Source: Bathymodiolus brooksi
Lineage: Eukaryota; Mollusca; Bivalvia; Mytilida; Modiolidae
Length of the DNA stretch: 64,000 nt
Assembly: GCA_963680875.1 (NCBI GenBank)
Contig: OY804579.1
Location: 32,783,804 to 32,847,803, forward strand
Direction of reading: 5' to 3'
In this document: positions 13,337-29,214 of the stretch, in pieces
How positions within the stretch are numbered: position 1 is the stretch's first letter
Layout of the letters: each line of letters opens with the position of its first letter
The notes under the pieces: generated by a model
What the model was told of the DNA's origin: nothing
Seen by the model: the letters and a program-made list of their open reading frames with translations, nothing else
Databases searched by the model: none
Made by a program: the position numbers and the translations under genes

Positions 13337-15086
13337 ATATATTAATCTAAGGCTCATCAGAACTAATAAAACCTCTGTACATGGTGATATATTAATCTAA
13401 GGCTCATCAGAACTGATATAATCTCTGTACATGGTGATATATTAATGTAAGGCTCATCACAACTAATATAATCTATGTACATGGTCATATATTAATGTAA
13501 GGTTCATCAGAACTAACATAATCTCTGTACATGGAGATATATTAATGTAAGGCTCATCAGAACTAATATAATCTCTGTACATGGTGATATATTAATCTAT
13601 GGCTCATCAGAACTAATATAATCTCTGTACATGGTGATATATTAATCTAAGGCTCATCAGAACTAATATAATCTCTGTACATGATGATATATTAATCTAA
13701 GGCTCATCAGAACTAATATAATCTCTATACATGGAGATATATTAATCTTAGGCTCATCAGAACTAATGTAATCTCTGTACATGGAGATATATTAATCTAA
13801 GGCTCATCAGAACTAATATAATCTCTGTACATGGTGATATATTAATCTAAGGCTCATCAGAACTAATATAATCTCTGTACATGGAGATATATTAATCTAA
13901 AGCTCATCAAAACTAATATAATCTCTGTACATGGAGATATATTAATCTAAGGCTCATCAGAACTAATAAAACCTCTGTGCATGGTGATATATTAATCTAA
14001 GGCTCATCAGAACTAATATAATCTCTGTACATGGTGATATATTAATGTAAGGCTCATCAGAACTAATATAATCTCTGTACATGGAGATATATTAATGTAA
14101 TGCACATCAGAACTAATATAATCTCTGTACATGGTGATATATTAATGTAAGGCTCATCAGAAATAATATAATCTCTGTACATGGAGATATATTAATCTAA
14201 GGCTCATCAGAACTAATATAATCTCTGTACATGGTGATATATTAATCTAAGGCTCATCAGAACTAATATAATCTCTGTACCTGGTGATATATTAATCTAA
14301 TGCTCATCAGAACTAATATAATCTCTGTACATGGTGATATATTAATCTAAGGCTCATCAGAACTAATATAATCTCTGTACATGGTGATATATTAATCTAA
14401 GGCTCATCAGAACTAATATAATCTCTGTACATGGTGATATATTAATCTAAGGCTCATCAGAACTAATGTAATCTCTGTACATGGAGATATATTAATCTAA
14501 GGCTCATCAGAACTAATATAATCTCTGTACATGGAGATATATTAATCTAAGGCTCATCAGAACTAATATAATCTCTGTACATGGAGATATATTAATCTAA
14601 GGCTCATCAGAACTAATATAATCTCTGTACATGGAGATATATTAATCTAAGATTCATCAGAACTAATATAATCTCTGTACAGGGAGATATATTAATCTAA
14701 GGCTCATGAGAATTAATATAATCTCTGTACATGGAGATATATTAATCTAAGGCTCATCAGAACTAATATAATCTCTGTACATGGAGATATATTAATCTAA
14801 GGCTCATCAGAACTAATATAATCTCTGTACATGGAGATATATTAATCTAAGGCTCATCAGAAATAATATAATCTCTGTACATGGAGATATATTAATCTAA
14901 GGCTCATCAGAACTAATATAATCTCTGTACATGGTGATATATTAATCTAAGGCACATCAGAACTAATATAATCTCTGTACATGGTGATATATTAATCTAA
15001 GGCTCATCAGAACTAATATAATCTCTGTACATGGAGATATATTAATCTAAGGCTCATCAGAACTAATATAATCTCTGTACATGGAG

Positions 15087-18000
15087 ATATATTAATCTAA
15101 GGCTCATCAGAACTAATAAAACCTCTGTACATGGTGATATATTAATCTAAGGCTCATTAGAACTAATATAATCTCTGTACATGGTGATATATTAATCTGA
15201 GGCTCATCAGAACTAATATAATCTCTGTACAAGGTGATATATTAATGTAAGGCTCATCAGAACTAATATAATCTCTGTACATGGAGATATATTAATGTAA
15301 GGCTCATCAGAACTAATATAATCTCTGTACATGGAGATATATTAATCTAAGGCTCATCATAACTAATATAATCTCTGTACATGGTGATATATTAATCTAA
15401 GGCTCATCAGAACTAATATAATCTCTGTACATGGTGATATATTAATCTAAGGCTCATCAGAACTAATATAATCTCTTTACATGGTGATATATTAATCTAA
15501 GGCTCATCAGAACTAATATAATCTCTGTACATGGAGACATATTAATCTAAGGCTCATCAGAACTAATATAATCTCTGTACATGGTGATATATTAATGTAA
15601 GGCTCATCAGAACTAATATAATCTCTGTACATGGATATATATTAATCTAAGGCTCATCAGAACTAATATAATCTCTGTACATGGAGATATATTAATCTAA
15701 GGCTCATCAGAACTAATAAAACCTCTGTACATGGTGATATATTAATCTAAGGCTCATCAGAACTAATATAATCTCTGTACATGGTGATATATTAATCTGA
15801 GGCTCATCAGAACTAATATAATCTCTGTACAAGGTGATATATTAATGTAAGGCTCATCAGAACTAATATAATCTCTGTACATGGAGATATATTAATGTAA
15901 GGCTCATCAGAACTAATATAATCTCTGTACATGGAGATATATTAATGTAAGGCATATCAGAACTAATATAATCTCTGTTCATGGTGATATATTAATTTAA
16001 GGCTCATCAAAACTAATATAATCTCTGTACATGGAGATATATTAATCTAAGGCTCATCAGAACTAATGTAATCTCTGTACATGGAGATATATTAATCTAA
16101 GGCTCATCAAAATTAATATAATCTCTGTACATGGAGATATATTAATGTAACGCTCATCAGAACTAATATAATCTCTGTACATGGAGATATATTAATTTAA
16201 AGCTCATCAGAACTAATATAATCTCTGTTCATGGAGATATATTAATCTAAGGCTCATCAGAACTAATATAATCTCTGTACAGGGAGATATATTAATCAAA
16301 GGCTCATCAGAACTAATATAATCTCTGTACAGGGAGATATATTAATGTAAGGCTCATGAGAATTAATATAATCTCTGTACATGGAGATATATTAATCTAA
16401 GGCTCATCAGAACTAATATAATCTATGTACATGGTGATATATTAATCTAAGGGTCATCAGAACTAATATAATCTCTGTACATGGTGATATATTAATCTAA
16501 GGCTCATCAGAACTAATATAATCTCTGTACATGGTGATATATTAATCTAAGGCTCATCAGAACTAATATAATCTCTGTACATGGAGATATATTAATCTAA
16601 GGCTCATCAGAACTAATGTAATCTCTGTACATGGAGATATATTAATCTAAGGCTCATCAGAACTAATATAATCTCTGTACATGGTGATATATTAATGTAA
16701 GGCTCATCAGAACTAATATAATCTCTGTACATGGAGATATATTAATCTAAAGCTCATCAAACTAATATAATCTCTGTACATGGAGATATATTAATCTAAG
16801 GCTCATCAGAACTAATAAAACCTCTGTACATGGTGATATATTAATCTAAGGCTCATCAGAACTGATATAATCTCTGTACATGGTGATATATTAATGTAAG
16901 GCTCATCACAACTAATATAATCTATGTACATGGTCATATATTAATGTAAGGTTCATCAGAACTAACATAATCTCTGTACATGGAGATATATTAATGTAAG
17001 GCTCATCAGAACTAATATAATCTCTGTACATGGTGATATATTAATCTATGGCTCATCAGAACTAATATAATCTCTGTACATGGTGATATATTAATCTAAG
17101 GCTCATCAGAACTAATATAATCTCTGTACATGATGATATATTAATCTAAGGCTCATCAGAACTAATATAATCTCTATACATGGAGATATATTAATCTTAG
17201 GCTCATCAGAACTAATGTAATCTCTGTACATGGAGATATATTAATCTAAGGCTCATCAGAACTAATATAATCTCTGTACATGGTGATATATTAATCTAAG
17301 GCTCATCAGAACTAATATAATCTCTGTACATGGAGATATATTAATCTAAAGCTCATCAAAACTAATATAATCTCTGTACATGGAGATATATTAATCTAAG
17401 GCTCATCAGAACTAATAAAACCTCTGTGCATGGTGATATATTAATCTAAGGCTCATCAGAACTAATATAATCTCTGTACATGGTGATATATTAATGTAAG
17501 GCTCATCAGAACTAATATAATCTCTGTACATGGAGATATATTAATGTAATGCACATCAGAACTAATATAATCTCTGTACATGGTGATATATTAATGTAAG
17601 GCTCATCAGAAATAATATAATCTCTGTACATGGAGATATATTAATCTAAGGCTCATCAGAACTAATATAATCTCTGTACATGGTGATATATTAATCTAAG
17701 GCTCATCAGAACTAATATAATCTCTGTACCTGGTGATATATTAATCTAATGCTCATCAGAACTAATATAATCTCTGTACATGGTGATATATTAATCTAAG
17801 GCTCATCAGAACTAATATAATCTCTGTACATGGTGATATATTAATCTAAGGCTCATCAGAACTAATATAATCTCTGTACATGGTGATATATTAATCTAAG
17901 GCTCATCAGAACTAATGTAATCTCTGTACATGGAGATATATTAATCTAAGGCTCATCAGAACTAATATAATCTCTGTACATGGAGATATATTAATCTAAG

Positions 18001-18535
18001 GCTCATCAGAACTAATATAATCTCTGTACATGGAGATATATTAATCTAAGGCTCATCAGAACTAATATAATCTCTGTACATGGAGATATATTAATCTAAG
18101 ATTCATCAGAACTAATATAATCTCTGTACAGGGAGATATATTAATCTAAGGCTCATGAGAATTAATATAATCTCTGTACATGGAGATATATTAATCTAAG
18201 GCTCATCAGAACTAATATAATCTCTGTACATGGAGATATATTAATCTAAGGCTCATCAGAACTAATATAATCTCTGTACATGGAGATATATTAATCTAAG
18301 GCTCATCAGAAATAATATAATCTCTGTACATGGAGATATATTAATCTAAGGCTCATCAGAACTAATATAATCTCTGTACATGGTGATATATTAATCTAAG
18401 GCACATCAGAACTAATATAATCTCTGTACATGGTGATATATTAATCTAAGGCTCATCAGAACTAATATAATCTCTGTACATGGAGATATATTAATCTAAG
18501 GCTCATCAGAACTAATATAATCTCTGTACATGGAG
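15087..18535 (+). repeat. 3449-bp segmental duplication, copy 2
   Basis: Second, directly adjacent copy. It ends where the next unit (18536) lacks the AATAAAACC change that opens each copy. It includes its own 49-bp unit at 16737, so the 1-bp loss predates the duplication. Confidence 0.87.
16737..16785 (+). repeat. 49-bp monomer, copy in duplicated block
   Basis: Identical in form to 13288-13336 and exactly 3449 bp downstream, so inherited through the segmental duplication and not an independent event. Confidence 0.9.
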
Positions 18536-21500
18536 ATATATTAATCTAAGGCTCATCAGAACTAATATAATCTCTGTACATGGAGATATATTAATCTAAG
18601 GCTCATCAGAACTAATATAATCTCTGTACATGGAGATATATTAATCTAAGGCTCAGCAGAACTAATATAATCTCTGTACATGGAGATATATTAATCTAAG
18701 GCTAATCAGAACTAATATAATCTCTGTACATGGAGATATATTAATCTAACATTCATCAGAACTAATATAATCTCTGTACAGGGAGATATATTAATCTAAG
18801 GCTCATCAGAACTAATATAATCTCTGTACATGGAGATATATTAATCTAAGGCTCATCAGAACTAATATAATCTCTGTACATGGTGATATATTAATCTAAG
18901 GCACATCAGAACTAATATAATCTCTGTACATGGAGATATATTAATCTAAGGCTCATCAGAACTAATATAATCTCTGTACATGGAGATATATTAATCTAAG
19001 GCTCATCAGAACTAATATAATCTCTGTACATGGAGATATATTAATCTAAGGCTCATCAGAACTAATATAATCTCTGTACATGGAGATATATTAATCTAAG
19101 GCTCATCAGAACTAATATAATCTCTGTGCATGGTGATATATTAATCTAAGGGTCATCAGAACTAATATAATCTCTGTACATGGTGATATATTAATCTAAG
19201 GCTCATCAGAACTAATGTAATCTCTGTACATGGAGATATATTAATCTAAGGCTCATCAGAACTAATATAATCTCTGTACATGGAGATATATTAATCTAAG
19301 GTTCATCAGAACTAATATAATATCTGTACATGGAGATATATTAATCTAAGGCTCATGAGAATTAATATAATCTCTGTACATGGAGATATATTAACCTAAG
19401 GCTCATCAGAACTAATATAATCTCTGTACATGGTGATATATTAATCTAAGGGTCATCAGAACTAATATAATCTCTGTACATGGTGATATATTAATCTAAG
19501 GCTCATCAGAACTAATATAATCTCTGTACATGGTGATATATTAATCTAAGGCTCATCAGAACTAATATAATCTCTGTACATGGAGATATATTAATCTAAG
19601 GCTCATCAGAACTAATGTAATCTCTGTACATGGAGATATATTAATCTAAGGCTCATCAGAACTAATATAATCTCTGTACATGGTGATATATTAATGTAAG
19701 GCTCATCAGAACTAATATAATCTCTGTACATGGAGATATATTAATGTAAGGCTCATCAGAACTAATATAATCTCTGTACATGGAGATATATTAATGTAAT
19801 GCACATCAGAACTAATATAATCTCTGTACATGGTGATATATTAATGTAAGGCTCATCAGAAATAATATAATCTCTGTACATGGAGATATATTAATCTAAG
19901 GCTCATCAGAACTAATATAATCTCTGTACATGGTGATATATTAATCTAAGGCTCATCAGAACTAATATAATCTCTGTACCTGGTGATATATTAATCTAAT
20001 GCTCATCAGAACTAATATAATCTCTGTACATGGTGATATATTAATCTAAGGCTCATCAGAACTAATATAATCTCTGTACATGGTGATATATTAATGTAAG
20101 GCTCATCAGAACTAATATAATCTCTTTACATGGTGATATATTAATCTAAGGCTCATCAGAACTAATATAATCTCTGTACATGGAGATATATTAATCTAAG
20201 GCTCATCAGAACTAATATAATCTCTGTACATGGAGATATATTAATCTAAGGCTCATCAGAACTAATATAATCTCTGTACATGGAGATATATTAATCTAAG
20301 GCTCATCAGAACTAATATAATCTCTGTACATGGAGATATATTAATCTAAGGCTCATCAGAACTAATATAATCTCTGTACATGGAGATATATTAATCTAAG
20401 ATTCATCAGAACTAATATAATCTCTGTACAGGGAGATATATTAATCTAAGGCTCATGAGAATTAATATAATCTCTGTACATGGAGATATATTAATCTAAG
20501 GCTCATCAGAACTAATATAATCTCTTTACATGGTGATATATTAATCTAAGGCTCATCAGAACTAATATAATCTCTGTACATGGAGATATATTAATCTAAG
20601 GCTCATCAGAACTAATATAATCTCTGTACATGGAGATATATTAATCTAAGGCTCATCAGAACTAATATAATCTCTGTACATGGAGATATATTAATCTAAG
20701 GCTCATCAGAACTAATATAATCTCTGTACATGGAGATATATTAATCTAAGGCTCATCAGAACTAATATAATCTCTGTACATGGAGATATATTAATCTAAG
20801 GCTCATCAGAACTAATATAATCTCTGTACATGGAGATATATTAATCTAAGGCTCATCAGAACTAATATAATCTCTGTACATGGAGATATATTAATCTAAG
20901 ATTCATCAGAACTAATATAATCTCTGTACAGGGAGATATATTAATCTAAGGCTCATGAGAATTAATATAATCTCTGTACATGGAGATATATTAATCTAAG
21001 GCTCATCAGAACTAATATAATCTCTGTACATGGAGATATATTAATCTAAGGCTCATCAGAACTAATATAATCTCTGTACATGGAGATATATTAATCTAAG
21101 GCTCATCAGAAATAATATAATCTCTGTACATGGAGATATATTAATCTAAGGCTCATCAGAACTAATATAATCTCTGTACATGGTGATATATTAATCTAAG
21201 GCACATCAGAACTAATATAATCTCTGTACATGGTGATATATTAATCTAAGGCTCATCAGAACTAATATAATCTCTGTACATGGAGATATATTAATCTAAG
21301 GCTCATCAGAACTAATATAATCTCTGTACATGGAGATATATTAATCTAAGGCTCATCAGAACTAATATAATCTCTGTACATGGAGATATATTAATCTAAG
21401 GCTCATCAGAACTAATATAATCTCTGTACATGGAGATATATTAATCTAAGGCTCAGCAGAACTAATATAATCTCTGTACATGGAGATATATTAATCTAAG

Positions 21501-24500
21501 GCTAATCAGAACTAATATAATCTCTGTACATGGAGATATATTAATCTAACATTCATCAGAACTAATATAATCTCTGTACAGGGAGATATATTAATCTAAG
21601 GCTCATCAGAACTAATATAATCTCTGTACATGGAGATATATTAATCTAAGGCTCATCAGAACTAATATAATCTCTGTACATGGTGATATATTAATCTAAG
21701 GCACATCAGAACTAATATAATCTCTGTACATTGTGATATATTAATCTAAGGCTCATCAGAACTAATATAATCTCTGTACATGGAGATATATTAATCTAAG
21801 GCTCATCAGAACTAATATAATCTCTGTACATGGAGATATATTAATCTAAGGCTCATCAGAACTAATATAATCTCTGTACATGGAGATATATTAATCTAAG
21901 GCTCATCAGAACTAATATAATCTCTGTGCATGGTGATATATTAATATAAGGGTCATCAGAACTAATATAATCTCTGTACATGGTGATATATTAATCTAAG
22001 GCTCATCAGAACTAATGTAATCTCTGTACATGGAGATATATTAATCTAAGGCTCATCAGAACTAATATAATCTCTGTACATGGAGATATATTAATCTAAG
22101 GTTCATCAGAACTAATATAATATCTGTACATGGAGATATATTAATCTAAGGCTCATGAGAATTAATATAATCTCTGTACATGGAGATATATTAACCTAAG
22201 GCTCATCAGAACTAATATAATCTCTGTACATGGTGATATATTAATCTAAGGGTCATCAGAACTAATATAATCTCTGTACATGGTGATATATTAATCTAAG
22301 GCTCATCAGAACTAATATAATCTCTGTACATGGTGATATATTAATCTAAGGCTCATCAGAACTAATATAATCTCTGTACATGGTGATATATTAATCTAAG
22401 GCTCATCAGAACTAATATAATCTCTGTACATGGTGATATATTAATCTAAGGCTCATCAGAACTAATATAATCTCTGTACATGGAGATATATTAATCTAAG
22501 GCTCATCAGAACTAATGTAATCTCTGTACATGGAGATATATTAATCTAAGGCTCATCAGAACTAATATAATCTCTGTACATGGTGATATATTAATGTAAG
22601 GCTCATCAGAACTAATATAATCTCTGTACATGGAGATATATTAATGTAAGGCTCATCAGAACTAATATAATCTCTGTACATGGAGATATATTAATGTAAT
22701 GCACATCAGAACTAATATAATCTCTGTACATGGTGATATATTAATGTAAGGCTCATCAGAAATAATATAATCTCTGTACATGGAGATATATTAATCTAAG
22801 GCTCATCAGAACTAATATAATCTCTGTACATGGTGATATATTAATCTAAGGCTCATCAGAACTAATATAATCTCTGTACCTGGTGATATATTAATCTAAT
22901 GCTCATCAGAACTAATATAATCTCTGTACATGGTGATATATTAATCTAAGGCTCATCAGAACTAATATAATCTCTGTACATGGTGATATATTAATGTAAG
23001 GCTCATCAGAACTAATATAATCTCTTTACATGGTGATATATTAATCTAAGGCTCATCAGAACTAATATAATCTCTGTACATGGAGATATATTAATCTAAG
23101 ATTCATCAGAACTAATATAATCTCTGTACAGGGAGATATATTAATCTAAGGCTCATGAGAATTAATATAATCTCTGTACATGGAGATATATTAATCTAAG
23201 GCTCATCAGAACTAATATAATCTCTGTACATGGAGATATATTAATCTAAGGCTCATCAGAACTAATATAATCTCTGTACATGGAGATATATTAATCTAAG
23301 GCTCATCAGAAATAATATAATCTCTGTACATGGAGATATATTAATCTAAGGCTCATCAGAACTAATATAATCTCTGTACATGGTGATATATTAATCTAAG
23401 GCACATCAGAACTAATATAATCTCTGTACATGGTGATATATTAATCTAAGGCTCATCAGAACTAATATAATCTCTGTACATGGAGATATATTAATCTAAG
23501 GCTCATCAGAACTAATATAATCTCTGTACATGGAGATATATTAATCTAAGGCTCATCAGAACTAATATAATCTCTGTACATGGAGATATATTAATCTAAG
23601 GCTCATCAGAACTAATATAATCTCTGTACATGGAGATATATTAATCTAAGGCTCAGCAGAACTAATATAATCTCTGTACATGGAGATATATTAATCTAAG
23701 GCTAATCAGAACTAATATAATCTCTGTACATGGAGATATATTAATCTAACATTCATCAGAACTAATATAATCTCAGTACAGGGAGATATATTAATCTAAG
23801 GCTCATCAGAACTAATATAATCTCTGTACATGGAGATATATTAATCTAAGGCTCATCAGAACTAATATAATCTCTGTACATGGTGATATATTAATCTAAG
23901 GCACATCAGAACTAATATAATCTCTGTACATTGTGATATATTAATGTAAGGCTCATCAGAACTAATATAATCTCTGTACATGGAGATATATTAATCTAAG
24001 GCTCATCAGAACTAATATAATCTCTGTACATGGAGATATATTAATCTAAGGCTCATCAGAACTAATATAATCTCTGTACATGGAGATATATTAATCTAAG
24101 GCTCATCAGAACTAATATAATCTCTGTGCATGGTGATATATTAATATAAGGGTCATCAGAACTAATATAATCTCTGTACATGGTGATATATTAATCTAAG
24201 GCTCATCAGAACTAATGTAATCTCTGTACATGGAGATATATTAATCTAAGGCTCATCAGAACTAATATAATCTCTGTACATGGAGATATATTAATCTAAG
24301 GTTCATCAGAACTAATATAATATCTGTACATGGAGATATATTAATCTAAGGCTCATGAGAATTAATATAATCTCTGTACATGGAGATATATTAACCTAAG
24401 GCTCATCAGAACTAATATAATCTCTGTACATGGTGATATATTAATCTAAGGGTCATCAGAACTAATATAATCTCTGTACATGGTGATATATTAATCTAAG

Positions 24501-27500
24501 GCTCATCAGAACTAATATAATCTCTGTACATGGTGATATATTAATCTAAGGCTCATCAGAACTAATATAATCTCTGTACATGGAGATATATTAATCTAAG
24601 GCTCATCAGAACTAATGTAATCTCTGTACATGGAGATATATTAATCTAAGGCTCATCAGAACTAATATAATCTCTGTACATGGTGATATATTAATGTAAG
24701 GCTCATCAGAACTAATATAATCTCTGTACATGGAGATATATTAATGTAAGGCTCATCAGAACTAATATAATCTCTGTACATGGAGATATATTAATCTAAG
24801 GCTCATCAGAACTAATATAATCTCTGTACATGGTGATATATTAATCTAAGGCTCATCAGAACTAATATAATCTCTGTACCTGGTGATATATTAATCTAAT
24901 GCTCATCAGAACTAATATAATCTCTGTACATGGTGATATATTAATCTAAGGCTCATCAGAACTAATATAATCTCTGTACATGGTGATATATTAATGTAAG
25001 GCTCATCAGAACTAATATAATCTCTTTACATGGTGATATATTAATCTAAGGCTCATCAGAACTAATATAATCTCTGTACATGGAGATATATTAATACAAG
25101 GCTCATCAGAACTAATGTAATCTCTGTACATGGAGATATATTAATCTAAGGCTCATCAGAACTAATATAATCTCTGTACATGGAGATATATTAATCTAAG
25201 GCTCATCAGAACTAATATAATCTCTGTACATGGAGATATATTAATCTAAGGCTCATCAGAACTAATATAATCTCTGTACATGGAGATATATTAATCTAAG
25301 ATTCATCAGAACTAATATAATCTCTGTACAGGGAGATATATTAATCTAAGGCTCATGAGAATTAATATAATCTCTGTACATGGAGATATATTAATCTAAG
25401 GCTCATCAGAACTAATATAATCTCTGTACATGGAGATATATTAATCTAAGGCTCATCAGAACTAATATAATCTCTGTACATGGAGATATATTAATCTAAG
25501 GCTCATCAGAAATAATATAATCTCTGTACATGGAGATATATTAATCTAAGGCTCATCAGAACTAATATAATCTCTGTACATGGTGATATATTAATCTAAG
25601 GCACATCAGAACTAATATAATCTCTGTACATGGTGATATATTAATCTAAGGCTCATCAGAACTAATATAATCTCTGTACATAGAGATATATTAATCTAAG
25701 GCTCATCAGAACTAATATAATCTCTGTACATGGAGATATATTAATCTAAGGCTCATCAGAACTAATATAATCTCTGTACATGGAGATATATTAATCTAAG
25801 GCTCATCAGAACTAATATAATCTCTGTACATAGAGATATATTAATCTAAGGCTCATCAGAACTAATATAATCTCTGTACATGGAGATATATTAATCTAAG
25901 GCTCAGCAGAACTAATATAATCTCTGTACATGGAGATATATTAATCTAAGGCTAATCAGAACTAATATAATCTCTGTACATGGAGATATATTAATCTAAC
26001 ATTCATCAGAACTAATATAATCTCTGTACAGGGAGATATATTAATCTAAGGCTCATCAGAACTAATATAATCTCTGTACATGGAGATATATTAATCTAAG
26101 GCTCATCAGAACTAATATAATCTCTGTACATGGTGATATATTAATCTAAGGCACATCAGAACTAATATAATCTCTGTACATTGTGATATATTAATCTAAG
26201 GCTCATCAGAACTAATATAATCTCTGTACATGGAGATATATTAATCTAAGGCTCATCAGAACTAATATAATCTCTGTACATGGAGATATATTAATCTAAG
26301 GCTCATCAGAACTAATATAATCTCTGTACATGGAGATATATTAATCTAAGGCTCATCAGAACTAATATAATCTCTGTGCATGGTGATATATTAATCTAAG
26401 GGTCATCAGAACTAATATAATCTCTGTACATGGTGATATATTAATCTAAGGCTCATCAGAACTAATGTAATCTCTGTACATGGAGATATATTAATCTAAG
26501 GCTCATCAGAACTAATATAATCTCTGTACATGGAGATATATTAATCTAAGGTTCATCAGAACTAATATAATATCTGTACATGGAGATATATTAATCTAAG
26601 GCTCATGAGAATTAATATAATCTCTGTACATGGAGATATATTAATCTAAGGCTCATCAGAACTAATATAATCTCTGTACATGGTGATATATTAATCTAAG
26701 GGTCATCAGAACTAATATAATCTCTGTACATGGTGATATATTAATCTAAGGATCATCAGAACTAATATAATCTCTGTACATGGTGCTATATTAATCTAAG
26801 GCTCATCAGAACTAATATAATCTCTGTACATGGAGATATATTAATCTAAGGCTCATCAGAACTAATGTAATCTCTGTACATGGAGATATATTAATCTAAG
26901 GCTCATCAGAACTAATATAATCTCTGTACATGGTGATATATTAATGTAAGGCTCATCAGAACTAATATAATCTCTGTACATGGAGATATATTAATCTAAA
27001 GCTCATCAAAACTAATATAATCTCTGTACATGGAGATATATTAATCTAAGGCTCATCAGAACTAATAAAACCTCTGTACATGGTGATATATTAATCTAAG
27101 GCTCATCAGAACTGATATAATCTCTGTACATGGTGATATATTAATGTAAGGCTCATCACAACTAATATAATCTCTGTACATGGTCATATATTAATGTAAG
27201 GTTCATCAGAACAAACATAATCTCTGTACATGGAGATATATTAATGTAAGGCTCATCAGAACTAATATAATCTCTGTACATGGTGATATATTAATCTAAG
27301 GCTCATCAGAACTAATATAATCTCTGTACATGGTGATATATTAATCTAAGGCTCATCAGAACTAATATAATCTCTGTACATGGAGATATATTAATCTAAA
27401 GCTCATCAAAACTAATATAATCTCTGTACATGGAGATATATTAATCTAAGGCTCATCAGAACTAATAAAACCTCTGTGCATGGTGATATATTAATCTAAG

Positions 27501-28735
27501 GCTCATCAGAACTAATATAATCTCTGTACATGGTGATATATTAATGTAAGGCTCATCACAACTAATATAATCTCTGTACATGGTCATATATTAATGTAAG
27601 GCTCATCAGAACTAATATAATCTCTGTACATGGAGATATATTAATGTAAGGCTCATCAGAACTAATATAATCTCTGTACATGGAGATATATTAATGTAAT
27701 GCACATCAGAACTAATATAATCTCTGTACATGGTGATATATTAATGTAAGGCTCATCAGAAATAATATAATCTCTGTACATGGAGATATATTAATGTAAG
27801 GCTCATCAGAACTAATATAATCTCTGTACATGGTGATATATTAATCTAAGGCTCATTAGAACTAATATAATCTCTGTACATGGTGATATATTAATCTAAT
27901 GCTCATCAGAACTAATATAATCTCTGTACATTGTGATATATTAATATAAGGCTCATCAGAACTAATATAATCTCTGTACATGGTGATATATTAATCTAAG
28001 GCTTATCAGAACTAATATAATCTCTGTACATGGTGATATATTAATCTAAGGCTCATCAGAACTAATATAATCTCTGTACATGGAGATATATTAATCTAAG
28101 GCTCATCAGAACTAATGTAATCTCTGTACATGGAGATATATTAATCTAAGGCTCATCAGAACTAATATAATCTCTGTACATGGAGATATATTAATCTAAG
28201 GCTCATCAGAACTAATATAATCTCTGTACATGGAGATATATTAATCTAAGGCTCATCAGAACTAATATAATCTCTGTACATGGAGATATATTAATCTAAG
28301 ATTCATCAGAACTAATATAATCTCTGTACAGGGAGATATATTAATCTAAGGCTCATGAGAATTAATATAATCTCTGTACATGGAGATATATTAATTTAAG
28401 GCTCATCAGAACTAATATAATCTCTGTACATGGAGATATATTAATCTAAGGCTCATCAGAACTAATATAATCTCTGTACATGGAGATATATTAATCTAAG
28501 GCTCATCAGAAATAATATAATCTCTGTACATGGAGATATATTAATCTAAGGCTCATCAGAACTAATATAATCTCTGTACATGGTGATATATTAATCTAAG
28601 GCACATCAGAACTAATATAATCTCTGTACATGGTGATATATTAATCTAAGGCTCATCAGAACTAATATAATCTCTGTACATGGAGATATATTAATCTAAG
28701 GCTCACCAGAACTAATATAATCTCTGTACATGGAG
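18536..28735 (+). repeat. Core domain without truncated monomers
   Basis: This region holds 204 full-length units in uniform phase. It contains the HOR series above and, from 25.7 to 28.7 kb, a block that reappears downstream at about +7445 bp: the TAGAGATAT unit at 25681 corresponds to 33126, GCTCAGCAGA at 25901 to 33346 and CTAAAGCTCA at 26996 to 34441. Other than the satellite, nothing is seen. Confidence 0.8.
18636..25885 (+). repeat. HOR series of 2800, 2200 and 2250 bp
   Basis: The unit starting with GCTCAGCAGA occurs at 18651, 21451, 23651 and 25901, giving spacings of 2800, 2200 and 2250 bp. Other markers follow the same spacing: CTCTGTGCA (19121, 21921, 24121, 26371), TTAACCTAAG (19391, 22191, 24391) and, in the last three copies, ACATTGTGA (21731, 23931, 26181). 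Copy length differs in whole monomers, as expected from unequal exchange. C11 predominates here, in contrast with the flanks, where G11 is about as common. Confidence 0.82.
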
Positions 28736-29185
28736 ATATATTAATCTAAGGCTCATCAGATCTAATATAATCTCTGTACATAGAGATATATTAATGTAAG
28801 GCTCATCAGAACTAATATAATCTCTGTACATGGAAATATATTAATCTAAGGCTCATCAGAACTAATATAATCTCTGTACATGGAGATATATTAATGTAAG
28901 GCTCATCAGAACTAATATAATCTCTGTACATGGAGATATATTAATCTAAGGCTCATCAGAACTAATATAATCTCTGTACATGGTGATATATTAATCTAAG
29001 GCACATCAGAACTAATATAATCTCTGTACATGGTGATATATTAATGTAACGCTCATCAGAACTAATATAATCTCTGTACATGGTGATATATTAATCTAAG
29101 GCTCATCAGAACTAATATAATCTCTGTACATGGTGATATATTAATCTAAAGCTCATCAGAACTAATATAATCTCTGTACATGGAG

Positions 29186-29214
29186 ATATATTAATCTAAG
29201 GCTCATCAGAACTA
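29186..29214 (+). repeat. 29-bp truncated monomer T4
   Basis: First truncated unit after 27.5 kb of full-length monomers. The following unit reads CTATGG instead of CTAAGG (A14T), a private change. Confidence 0.95.

Larger units (their letters stand above)
11638..15086 (+). repeat. 3449-bp segmental duplication, copy 1
   Basis: This block is 68 monomers of 50 bp plus one of 49 bp. Its markers recur at +3449: AATAAAACCT unit (11638 and 15087), ACAAGGTG (11780 and 15229), GGCATATCAG (12502 and 15951), the 49-bp unit (13288 and 16737) and GGTCATAT (13483 and 16932). The copies differ at only a few bases, for example CTTTGTAC near 11725 and CATTAGAA near 15157. Low divergence suggests a recent tandem duplication. 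Confidence 0.87.

Noticed and set aside
11638..18535. The 3449-bp duplication as a pure assembly artefact
   Set aside because: It cannot be excluded without reads, but the copies carry different private changes (near 11725 and 15157), which argues for two real copies.
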